Below, one piece after another: positions 5,501 through 11,489 of a stretch of 11,489 nt of DNA (position 1 is its first letter; every line of letters begins with the position of its first letter). The stretch is from Thermococcus sp. Its GTDB lineage: Archaea; Methanobacteriota_B; Thermococci; Thermococcales; Thermococcaceae. The DNA lies in NCBI RefSeq assembly GCF_027066465.1, contig NZ_JAMONU010000092.1, forward strand, positions 1-11,489, read 5' to 3'. Made by a program: the position numbers and the translations under genes. The notes beneath the pieces were generated by a model, which saw only the letters and a list, made by a program, of their open reading frames with translations, was not told where the DNA came from and searched no databases.

Positions 5501-7510
5501 TCATATGAAGTTCTGAATCTGTTTGCTCGTCTCGACGCTGCTCTCGGCCATTATCCTCTTGAGCAGCTCCTCCTCGTCGATGTAGAACTGCCTTATGTAG
5601 TGGCCGACCTTGTCTATGCTCCTTATTCCCTTCTCAATCATCCACTCGAGGATTATCTTCCTCTTCTCAATCTCAAGCTCTATCTCCGCAACGCTCATCC
5701 CCGTGTGGTGGGCCAGGGTGTTTATAGTCCTGCTCGGAACTCCCGTCGGAATGAGCTCGTCCTTTGCGGGGTCGTATTTGTAGAGCTTGTTTATCTGCAC
5801 GCTCTCCCCCTCGATTCCTGAAACTTCTGCAATCTCGGTTATCCTCCTTATGGTTCCCCTCTTTCTGCTGTGGAAGCGAACCTGCATTATGATTATGTCG
5901 AGGGCGGGAATCATTATTCTGGGGACGTTCATCGGAGGGCTTTCAAGCCTGATTATAGTTTCCCTGGCACTGTTGGCGTGAATCGTGCTCATACATCCAT
6001 CGTGACCGGTGTTCATTGCCGTGAACATCGTCCTAGCTTCCTCACCGCGGACCTCACCGACGATAATCCTGTCCGGACGCATACGGAGGGTGTTCTTCAC
6101 AAGGTCATCCATCGTGACCTCTCCCTTGCCCTCGAGGTTCGGCGGCCTAGTTTCAAGCCTTATCCAGTGCTCAACGGGAAGCTGAAGTTCGGCGGTGTCT
6201 TCTATACTTATAACACGCTCGCTCGGCGGAATGAACATCCCAAGGGAGTTTAAAGTCGTGGTTTTACCGGAACCGGTTCCACCGGCGACGAGTATGTTGG
6301 CCGGCTTGACGCCGAGACCGTCAACGAGAACCCAGAGGAACGCCGCGATATCTGAACTCATGGTTCCGTACCTAATCAGGTCTATTATCGTGAGCGGGTC
6401 CTTCTTGAACTTACGGATTGTGATTGTTGGGCCATCCAGGCTTATGGGGGGTATCGTGGCATTGACACGGCTTCCATCGGGGAGGCGGGCGTCCAAAAGG
6501 GGACTCTGCTGGTCAATCCTTCTGCCGACTTCCCTAGCTATTCTCTCGATTATGTTCAGTATCTCCTTCTCGTCGGGGAACGTTATGTTGGTTTTGCACA
6601 TGTTGAAGCGCCTGTGCCAGACGTAGACCGGCCTGCCGGTTCCAATGACCATAATCTCCTCAAGGTTGTCGTCCCTGACGAGAGGGTCGAGCTTGCCGTA
6701 GCCTATCATCTGCTGGACTATCATGTCGGCCAGCAGTTCAATTCTGCCCTCTGAGTAGTTCGGGGCTTCCTCACGAATCATCTTCTTAACTGCGTTCATG
6801 AAGACCTTTCTGCGCTCCTCGGGGTCGGGAATCGCCGTCGGGTCTATCTGTATCTCGGTTATCGCCCTCTCCCGTATTCTTCTGAGAAGCTCCTCCTCAT
6901 CCCTGCTGAGCTTCGGAAACCTGAGTTCGTATATCGGCACAGGTTCGCCCTTGACCTTAAGGATTCTGACGTTTCCGTAGGCGTCCAGAACCTGGGCCCT
7001 GCCCGCGTAGGGGGTTTCCTCCTCGAGGGGCGTTGAACCCAGTATATCCTGAAGGCTTGAAATCGGTTTAACGGCCCGCTTTTCCTCCGGCTCGGGCTTT
7101 GAAAGGATTTCACTGAGGAAGTCAACACTCGCTCCGGGAGGTGAAACCGGGGAAGACTTCGACGCTTTCTCCTTGGGTTCGGGCTTTGAGAATATATCCT
7201 CGAGAACGCTGGAAGCCGGAGGGAGCTCCTTCTCCCCCTTCTCCTCCTTCGGCGGCTTTTTCTCCGGGGATGCCTTTTCTCCGCCGCCCAGTATATTGCT
7301 GAGCAAATCGGCACCTGATTCAACGCTCGACTCCTTTTCTTTCTCTCCGCCCTTGAGAATATCCTCTAAGGTACCGCCTCCCTGAGAGAGGAAGGGCAAC
7401 GGCGGCTCCTCTTCCTTCTTATTCAAAACCTTCTCAAGAGGGTCCTCTCCAGCCAAGATTTCATCTATCCAGGAAATCCCCTCTTTCTTCTTCTTTCTCT
7501 CACCCAACAC
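5501..7510 (-). CDS. TadA/VirB11-type secretion ATPase with long N-terminal tail
   Basis: A 669-residue hexameric type II/IV secretion ATPase, the cytoplasmic motor for the two F-domain proteins. The catalytic part (about 200-669) shows all family boxes: Walker A GGTGSGKT at 410-417, Asp box IEDTAE near 436-441, Walker B RIIVGEVRG at 481-489 with E486, and His box GHDGCMSTIHA at 502-512. The N2-like domain lies before it (about 200-380). The first 165 residues are unusual: charged, rich in Pro, Lys, Glu and Ser, probably disordered, and carrying six copies of a short motif like LEDILxGxE (see findings). The GTG at 7510 is favoured because GGTGA, overlapping the upstream stop codon, lies six bases before it. 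The gene is 6 bp after the upstream gene. The subclass (TadA-like rather than flagellar FlaI) follows from the CpaB-like neighbour and absence of other fla genes; this is inference. Confidence 0.95.
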   Translation of the reverse strand: MLGERKKKKEGISWIDEILAGEDPLEKVLNKKEEEPPLPFLSQGGGTLEDILKGGEKEKESSVESGADLLSNILGGGEKASPEKKPPKEEKGEKELPPASSVLEDIFSKPEPKEKASKSSPVSPPGASVDFLSEILSKPEPEEKRAVKPISSLQDILGSTPLEEETPYAGRAQVLDAYGNVRILKVKGEPVPIYELRFPKLSRDEEELLRRIRERAITEIQIDPTAIPDPEERRKVFMNAVKKMIREEAPNYSEGRIELLADMIVQQMIGYGKLDPLVRDDNLEEIMVIGTGRPVYVWHRRFNMCKTNITFPDEKEILNIIERIAREVGRRIDQQSPLLDARLPDGSRVNATIPPISLDGPTITIRKFKKDPLTIIDLIRYGTMSSDIAAFLWVLVDGLGVKPANILVAGGTGSGKTTTLNSLGMFIPPSERVISIEDTAELQLPVEHWIRLETRPPNLEGKGEVTMDDLVKNTLRMRPDRIIVGEVRGEEARTMFTAMNTGHDGCMSTIHANSARETIIRLESPPMNVPRIMIPALDIIIMQVRFHSRKRGTIRRITEIAEVSGIEGESVQINKLYKYDPAKDELIPTGVPSRTINTLAHHTGMSVAEIELEIEKRKIILEWMIEKGIRSIDKVGHYIRQFYIDEEELLKRIMAESSVETSKQIQNFI

Positions 7511-7516
7511 GGACTC

Positions 7517-7521
7517 TCACC
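7517..7521 (-). promoter_or_regulatory. GGTGA ribosome binding site overlapping a stop codon
   Basis: On the minus strand GGTGA contains the TGA stop of the secreted-protein gene and lies six bases before the GTG start of the ATPase gene. This supports the GTG start over the adjacent TTG codon and suggests tight coupling of translation. Confidence 0.6.
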
Positions 7522-8536
7522 GTCCCGAGTTCGTCCAGCTCACGCGGTAAGTTATGTTAATCTGGTCGCTCATAAATATAATCCAGACCGGGAAGTTCAT
7601 CTGGGGGTGCTCCCTCGGCTTGAGGGCAGGCTGACCAACCTTGACACCAGAGAGCAGCGTGTTCGTCAGCTTAAAGAGTTCCGAGCCGGCGTTGGGCTTC
7701 TCCGTGGGGACCTTCCTGGAGGGAGGGGTGAGTCCCCGAACCTTCCAGATGAACTGGGAAACGTACTGACTGTAGGTCATCGTGTAATTGGGGGAGTAGT
7801 CAAACATCTTTGCACCCTGGAATATCACCGGCACCGAAACCGCGAAGAGCACGGCGAAGGGCTTCTCACTGCTGTAATGGCTGGGAACGTTGGTGAGCCT
7901 GAAGGCTACGGTTCCATCATATTTGAGCACTTTGATGTACCGGTCTATGAAGGGGAACAGCGTTCTGAGGCTCATAATCATCGGATAGTTTAGAAGCTGG
8001 GGGTAAACGACCCCGCACGTCAGCCGGTTTATCTGGGAAGCCGGTATGGGAACGTTGACGCTGCTCACGGTTCCGTTGGAGTACGTGACTGAGGTTATGT
8101 GCCCGATTCCGCCGCAGATGTCCTGATAATCCCTGAGAGGAACTGAGTAGGAGGCGTTCGACGTTATCTGGAAGTTTACAACAACGGTCTCGTAGGGCAT
8201 AATCCAGAAGCCTATGTAGTAGTTTAGGCTGTGAAGGACAGTGTACGAGGAAACCTGACCCACTATTTCACCCGTGGAGGTGCGGTTGTTAACGTTGAAC
8301 TCGATTCCACCGAGGCGGTATACGTGGAAGTCGTACCGGGGGTTCACAACGATGAACTTGGGATAGGGGGCAAGGTTAACTAGGGTAACGTTCAGGTTAA
8401 GCATGACCTCCCCGAGGATTCCTATGTTGTTGTAGCTTCCAACTGTAGTCGTTCCGGGAAGCGTGAATGTTTCGGCGGAAGCGAATGAAAACGAGATAGT
8501 TAACAAAACAAAAAGAAAACCCAAGGGCTTTTTCAT
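7517..8536 (-). CDS. Secreted protein of the Tad-like operon, unknown function
   Basis: A 339-residue protein with a clear Sec signal peptide: MKK, a hydrophobic core to about residue 18, and a probable signal peptidase cut after ASA at 19-21. No second membrane helix is seen, so the mature form should be free outside the membrane or bound to a partner. It is beta-rich, with six N-glycosylation sequons (N49, N84, N127, N154, N250, N327) and only two cysteines (C141, C174), which could form a disulfide. The signal is not of the class III (pilin-like) type. I recognise no domain. Its place between the CpaB-like and ATPase genes, with gaps of 11 and 6 bp, suggests an external component or a substrate of the machine; this is inference. 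The ATG has GGTGA six bases upstream. Confidence 0.88.
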   Translation of the reverse strand: MKKPLGFLFVLLTISFSFASAETFTLPGTTTVGSYNNIGILGEVMLNLNVTLVNLAPYPKFIVVNPRYDFHVYRLGGIEFNVNNRTSTGEIVGQVSSYTVLHSLNYYIGFWIMPYETVVVNFQITSNASYSVPLRDYQDICGGIGHITSVTYSNGTVSSVNVPIPASQINRLTCGVVYPQLLNYPMIMSLRTLFPFIDRYIKVLKYDGTVAFRLTNVPSHYSSEKPFAVLFAVSVPVIFQGAKMFDYSPNYTMTYSQYVSQFIWKVRGLTPPSRKVPTEKPNAGSELFKLTNTLLSGVKVGQPALKPREHPQMNFPVWIIFMSDQINITYRVSWTNSGR

Positions 8537-8547
8537 GTCCCATCACC

Positions 8548-9996
8548 TCACGTGGATATCTTGGCTATGTACAGGTCCTGCTGGTTCTGAAGTATGTCGG
8601 GAACGAATATTGAGGGAACCTTCACTATTATGAGGAATTCCGTGTCTGGTGGAAGGACGAGCATGTCTGAGGATTCCTCGAGGTTTATGACTTTCCAGCC
8701 GTAGTTCTCAAGCTGCTGTTTAACCTCCTCGCTTGCCTGAATCTTGCCGGCGGCTATGGCCTTGAGTATCTCCGCAAGGTTCACGTTGTAGGTGTAGCTC
8801 GCGGACGAGCTCTGGCTTGAGGTCTGGCTGTTGGAGTAGGTGTCCGTGTAGGTAGTGCCGTTGGTATAGGAGATACCTCCCGGATTGTATGCAGAGGAGT
8901 GCTGCTCGTTGTAGTTTGTTGAAGACGAGCTTGTCGATGAACTCGTCTGGCTCTGCGATTCGCTGACGGCGATTTGACCGGCGGTGCTCGGAAGGAGAAC
9001 CATCTCAACGTATCCCTGGTTGGCTATCTCGTGGTAGGAACCCTTCGTTCCGTTGCTGGCGAAGAACATTATCTTGTCGCCGGGCTTGAGGAAGCCGCCG
9101 GCTATTCTGTCCCTCGGAAGGAGAAGGGCTATCTCGACGTACTGAACGGGGTAGACCTGATACTGGAGAAGCTCTTGGTAGCTCATTATGCTCCCAAGTA
9201 TGGCCTTCGCTTCGGACTTTGACACAAGGGTCTTAACGCCGTTCTTTTCGAGGATGACGTCGGGTGTCGTTATGCTGTCAATCCTGTAGAAGTAGTAGTC
9301 CCTCCACAGGGAGAGCAGGTACGGGTCGGGGTTGATGGCCTCAACCTGCTCCACGGTCTTGGCCTCTTTAACCTGCTGTTCAAGGCTCTGCAACGTGGAC
9401 ACTACCTTAGCCTTCAGGCTGTCGGGGAGGGGCATCGAGAGGAGGGGCTGGAAGGCGAGCTCAATAGACTTGAGTTTTTCCTGCTTGGTCTGATTGAGAA
9501 TCCTCTCGTATTCAAGCTGCCTCTGTTTCGCAACACAGGAATCATAGGCCTGGACGGCCTTATCAAAATATGTCTTCACGTTTATGGCGTTTAGCTCCTG
9601 AAGGGTCTTAGCCTGCAGTATCTTGTTCACGACCTCGGTCTTGTACTGGTTGGCGTATTTGGTACAGTTAGGGTTCGTAAAGTTGCCGGCCTTAAAGTAA
9701 TAGGCCACCTCACGGAGCTTCTGCTCGCGGGCGTTCTTGAGTTCGTTGGCAGCCCTGTTCTGGAGGTAAGCGTAAGCCCCTACAGAGATTATGAGTATGA
9801 TTATTATCAGGATTGATGCACCGATGAGAATCCTCTTCCTTCTCTCCTTCTCGCGTATGCTACTAATAGACCTCGGCCTGCGAGGGGGCTTTTTGGGAGC
9901 TGCGGCCGGCGGTTTTGCTGGGGGGGTAGATGGTTCCGCGCTAACCTTACCCAGCTCCCTCAAACGCCGGATTTTCGCTTCAATATCCTCGGCCAC
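8548..9996 (-). CDS. DUF515-like membrane-anchored protein with CpaB/RcpC-like region
   Basis: First gene of the Tad-like operon, 482 residues from the GTG at 9996. Order: a cytoplasmic, Pro/Ala/Lys-rich N-terminus of about 55 residues; one membrane helix at about 56-78; an external helical region (about 90-235) made of two related units; then a beta region. The beta region contains a segment like the beta-clip of pilus proteins CpaB/RcpC (LLPRDRIAGGFLKPGDKIM, about 291-309), interrupted by a 60-residue Ser/Thr/Asn/Gln/Tyr-rich insert. I place it in DUF515 from its pattern and context, with moderate certainty. Its only cysteines (C111, C154 in this numbering) are external and could pair. The frame is open to a TTG at 10059, but that would be upstream of the predicted transcript start; GTG 9996 has GGTGGTG six bases upstream. 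Confidence 0.85.
   Translation of the reverse strand: MAEDIEAKIRRLRELGKVSAEPSTPPAKPPAAAPKKPPRRPRSISSIREKERRKRILIGASILIIIILIISVGAYAYLQNRAANELKNAREQKLREVAYYFKAGNFTNPNCTKYANQYKTEVVNKILQAKTLQELNAINVKTYFDKAVQAYDSCVAKQRQLEYERILNQTKQEKLKSIELAFQPLLSMPLPDSLKAKVVSTLQSLEQQVKEAKTVEQVEAINPDPYLLSLWRDYYFYRIDSITTPDVILEKNGVKTLVSKSEAKAILGSIMSYQELLQYQVYPVQYVEIALLLPRDRIAGGFLKPGDKIMFFASNGTKGSYHEIANQGYVEMVLLPSTAGQIAVSESQSQTSSSTSSSSTNYNEQHSSAYNPGGISYTNGTTYTDTYSNSQTSSQSSSASYTYNVNLAEILKAIAAGKIQASEEVKQQLENYGWKVINLEESSDMLVLPPDTEFLIIVKVPSIFVPDILQNQQDLYIAKIST
8785..8964 (-). other. Ser/Thr/Asn/Gln/Tyr-rich insert within the CpaB-like region
   Basis: About 60 residues almost entirely of Ser, Thr, Gln, Asn, Tyr and Gly (for example SQTSSSTSSSSTNYNEQHSS) split the beta region of the DUF515-like protein. 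They include an NGT sequon and no hydrophobic core. Being outside the cell, the segment is probably a flexible, perhaps glycosylated loop. The reading frame stays open and shows no sign of transfer or frameshift. Confidence 0.7.
9292..9720 (-). repeat. Tandem protein repeat (two helical units) in the DUF515-like protein
   Basis: Two units of about 61 residues share a pattern in register. Both begin E-x-K-L or Q-E-K-L followed by a helix. After 36 or 38 residues comes A-K-T, eight residues after its A comes A-I-N, and four residues later a Y. Unit 1 reads AKTLQELNAINVKTYF and unit 2 AKTVEQVEAINPDPYL. The similarity is at protein level; the DNA copies have diverged. This suggests an old internal duplication of a helical bundle just outside the membrane. 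Confidence 0.65.
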
Positions 9997-10002
9997 GTTG
10001 AG

Positions 10003-10009
10003 CACCACC
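10003..10009 (-). promoter_or_regulatory. GGTGGTG ribosome binding site of the Tad-like operon
   Basis: On the minus strand GGTGGTG lies six bases before the GTG at 9996 and is the only well-placed site near the start of the first operon gene. It decides the start against the TTG at 10059. Confidence 0.55.
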
Positions 10010-10030
10010 GTTAGCGTTATAATCGGCCTT

Positions 10031-10038
10031 CTATAATC
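10031..10038. promoter_or_regulatory. Likely TATA region between the Tad-like operon and the TIGR04076-type gene
   Basis: The sequence TTCTATAATCG reads ATTATAG on the minus strand. Used leftward, it predicts transcription from about 10008, at the GGTGGTG site of the operon. Used rightward, it predicts a start near 10060, before the GGTGA at 10076-10080 and ATG at 10085. A second candidate, TTATAA at 10017-10022, would give an almost leaderless operon transcript. Neither is a perfect consensus. Confidence 0.4.
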
Positions 10039-10084
10039 GAATAACCTTTTGAACCTCAAGCTTTATTTAGATTTCGGTGAGAAA

Positions 10085-10405
10085 ATGGAGAGGTTAGAGA
10101 TTAGAGTCGTTGAAATTCGGGGAAACTGTCCCGTTTTTAAGCGGGGGGACATGATAGTCATCGAAGGGCCGAGAGTAAAGCTCGACGAGACCGACGCGAT
10201 ATGCACCCACGCCTTCGCCTCACTGCTCCCCTACATAGTGGCCCTGCGAAAGGGTATTAAACCAAGCGAGCTAGGCCTCGGAAGGGGAGAGAAAGCCTAC
10301 GTCCAGTGCCTCGACCCGGGACCGCCTTATACCGACGGGGGAACTGTAATCTTCGAGATAACGGTGGTTAGAGATGAAGCAGAGGAAAGCCTGGAAGGTC
10401 GTTAG
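10085..10405 (+). CDS. TIGR04076-type small three-cysteine protein
   Basis: A 106-residue protein whose pattern matches the TIGR04076 family of unknown function: an initial strand ending in G-N-C-P (C15), then KRGD, a second cysteine in a helix start (C40, ICTHAFASLLPYI), and a third in the segment QCLDPGPPYTDGG (C75) before a final VIFEITVV strand. The three cysteines and H42 could bind a metal or an iron-sulfur cluster, but there is no direct proof. I use the ATG at 10085, preceded by GGTGA four bases upstream, not the TTG at 10049, which lies upstream of the predicted transcript start. The gene overlaps the following GTPase gene by 32 bp, so the two are co-transcribed and probably translationally coupled. 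Confidence 0.87.
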   Translation: MERLEIRVVEIRGNCPVFKRGDMIVIEGPRVKLDETDAICTHAFASLLPYIVALRKGIKPSELGLGRGEKAYVQCLDPGPPYTDGGTVIFEITVVRDEAEESLEGR

Positions 10406-11444
10406 GGAGGTCATAGACGAGGCCGACGTGATAGTCGAGGTAGTCGATGCGAGGGACCCGATAGGGACGCGCAACAGAAAACTCGAGAGATTAGTTCAGG
10501 AAGCTGGTAAACCTCTCCTCATAGTGATGAACAAGGCTGATTTGGTGCCGAAGGAGTGGGCCGAGGAGTACAAGCGGAAGAGCGAGATACCGGTCGTCTT
10601 CATATCCGCGAGGGAGAGAAAGGGAACCGGAATCCTGAGGAGGGAACTCAAAAAGCTCGCAAAGCCCCTCCTTGACGAGAAGGAGAAAGTTAAGGTCGCC
10701 CTCATAGGCTACCCCAACGTCGGCAAGAGCACGATAATCAACACCCTGAAAGGAAAAAGGGCCGTCGGAACAGCCCCGATACCTGGCTACACCAAAGGAA
10801 AACAACTAATAAGGCTCAGCAAGAAGCTCTGGCTTCTCGACAGCCCCGGAGTCGTTCCGATAGACGACTTCGATGAGCTGGTCATTAAAGGAGGCTTTCC
10901 GGCGGATAAGATTGAGGAACCCGTCAAGCCGGCCTTGAAGCTAATCTCCAGAATCCTTGAGACGAGGAGGGAAGCCATAACCGAGAAGTTCGGCATCGAA
11001 GCCGAAAGCGAGGAGGAAATCCTCAGGCGGATAGGGGAAAAGAGGGGCCTCATAAAGGCCGGCGGAGAAGTTGATTTGGAAGAAACTGCGAGGTGGCTCC
11101 TCCGCGAGTGGCAGACAGGCCGCTTCACGCTGTTCGCGAGCGAGGAGGAAAAGAGCCAGGACTTCGTTTGGGACTTCAAGGAAGTCCTCGACGGCGTCGA
11201 GTGGGAACTCCTCCTCGACCCGAGGAGAATCCTCTGGAAGTATGGAGACCAGCTAAAGGAGAAGCTCGATAACCAGAAGAGGGCCGGAGTGAGAGAGATA
11301 GAGGGGGTAACGGTGGGTATAGCGACGGGCTTCAAGAAGTGCGACTCGGCTTTGAAGTTCCTCGAAGAATTAACGGGGAAGAGCGCCATCGCGAGCGAGT
11401 GCTTCGGGAAGAAGTGGAAAGGGGTTGTGGCGATTCTCGACTAA
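10374..11444 (+). CDS. Circularly permuted GTPase, YlqF/RbgA/Nog2-like
   Basis: A 356-residue GTPase with the motif order G4-G5-G1-G2-G3: NKAD at residues 53-56, SAR at 78-80, P-loop GYPNVGKST at 112-120, T140 in PGYTKGKQ as the likely G2 threonine, and DSPG at 156-159. This order defines the permuted YlqF/YawG group, whose characterised members help assemble the large ribosomal subunit. An assembly role in archaea is by analogy. The C-terminal 190 residues include a Lys/Glu-rich helical region and, near the end, a Cys-containing stretch. The length suits the archaeal family. The ATG at 10374 lies inside the preceding gene and has GGTGG six bases upstream. The gene is complete. Confidence 0.93.
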   Translation: MKQRKAWKVVREVIDEADVIVEVVDARDPIGTRNRKLERLVQEAGKPLLIVMNKADLVPKEWAEEYKRKSEIPVVFISARERKGTGILRRELKKLAKPLLDEKEKVKVALIGYPNVGKSTIINTLKGKRAVGTAPIPGYTKGKQLIRLSKKLWLLDSPGVVPIDDFDELVIKGGFPADKIEEPVKPALKLISRILETRREAITEKFGIEAESEEEILRRIGEKRGLIKAGGEVDLEETARWLLREWQTGRFTLFASEEEKSQDFVWDFKEVLDGVEWELLLDPRRILWKYGDQLKEKLDNQKRAGVREIEGVTVGIATGFKKCDSALKFLEELTGKSAIASECFGKKWKGVVAILD

Positions 11445-11489
11445 CGGGTTTTCCCCAACGGGCTTCTCAGCTTCGGCACAAACCGTCCC
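11441..11489 (-). CDS. Possible 3' end of a convergent gene (partial)
   Basis: On the minus strand the last 49 bases are open and end in TAG at 11441-11443, giving a basic C-terminus GRFVPKLRSPLGKTR. It would overlap the end of the GTPase gene by 4 bp, as other convergent genes in this window abut or overlap. A second frame is open as well, so this is only a possibility; no family can be named from 15 residues. Confidence 0.3.
   Translation of the reverse strand, partial: GRFVPKLRSPLGKTR

Noticed and set aside
6195..6626. Open plus-strand frame opposite the secretion ATPase
   Set aside because: The opposite strand encodes the conserved Walker A region and the domain before it; the plus-strand product has no recognisable pattern and no ribosome binding site.
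8474..8536. Possible class III (pilin-like) signal in the secreted protein
   Set aside because: There is no charged-residue/Gly cut site before the hydrophobic segment; the AxA motif after it indicates an ordinary Sec signal peptide.
10526..10542. GTGATGA ... CTGA resembling boxes of an archaeal C/D guide RNA
   Set aside because: The boxes are only six bases apart, no C'/D' pair or terminal stem was found, and the bases encode the conserved VMNKAD motif of the GTPase.
10787..11389. Minus-strand frame of 200 codons opposite the GTPase
   Set aside because: Very Ser-rich translation typical of the complement of Glu/Lys/Arg-rich coding sequence; the GTPase on the plus strand has all its motifs.
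11445..11460. Short T run after the GTPase gene as a terminator
   Set aside because: Only four T residues in a GC-rich context; too weak for an archaeal oligo-T terminator.

Overview
The window looks like chromosomal DNA of a hyperthermophilic euryarchaeon of the order Thermococcales, most likely Thermococcus. The evidence is the moderately high GC, almost no non-coding DNA, GGTGA-type ribosome binding sites 4-6 nt before starts, TATA boxes about 25 nt before inferred transcript starts, and archaeal families (an FKBP with an insert-in-flap domain, a circularly permuted GTPase, DUF2118-like and DUF4129-like proteins, a TadA-type ATPase with two FlaJ/TadC-like membrane proteins). No RNA gene, CRISPR array or mobile element was seen.

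Layout. Positions 1-2080 (minus strand) hold a compact, overlapping MoxR operon: a DUF4129-type membrane protein, a small two-helix membrane protein, and a MoxR AAA+ ATPase cut by the window edge. Positions 2149-2640 (plus) encode a DUF2118-like protein whose C-terminal half resembles a biotinyl/lipoyl hammerhead. It abuts, with no spacer, a convergent gene for an unrecognised 98-residue protein (2641-2937, minus). Positions 3063-3542 (plus) encode an FKBP-type prolyl isomerase whose end overlaps the next, convergent operon by 24 bp.

The centre, 3519-9996 (minus), is a five-gene operon for a Tad/type IV pilus-like machine. In transcription order it has: a membrane-anchored DUF515-like protein with a CpaB/RcpC-like (beta-clip) signature; a secreted, sequon-rich protein of unknown function; a TadA-type secretion ATPase with a long N-terminal tail carrying six copies of a short motif; and two TadB/TadC (FlaJ-like) membrane platform proteins. 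The junctions are 11 bp, 6 bp, 9 bp and a 4-bp overlap, so the genes are almost certainly co-expressed. The order (CpaB-like, secreted protein, TadA, TadB, TadC) parallels bacterial Tad loci, but no pilin, prepilin peptidase or outer-membrane secretin is visible here. This operon is the best candidate in the window for an incompletely described system.

Positions 10085-11444 (plus) hold a divergent two-gene unit: a small three-cysteine protein of the TIGR04076 type overlapping a circularly permuted YlqF/RbgA-like GTPase. The last 45 bases may contain the end of another convergent gene.

Several start codons were moved inward from the longest reading frame because TATA and GGTGA positions show that the longer versions would begin at or upstream of the transcript start.
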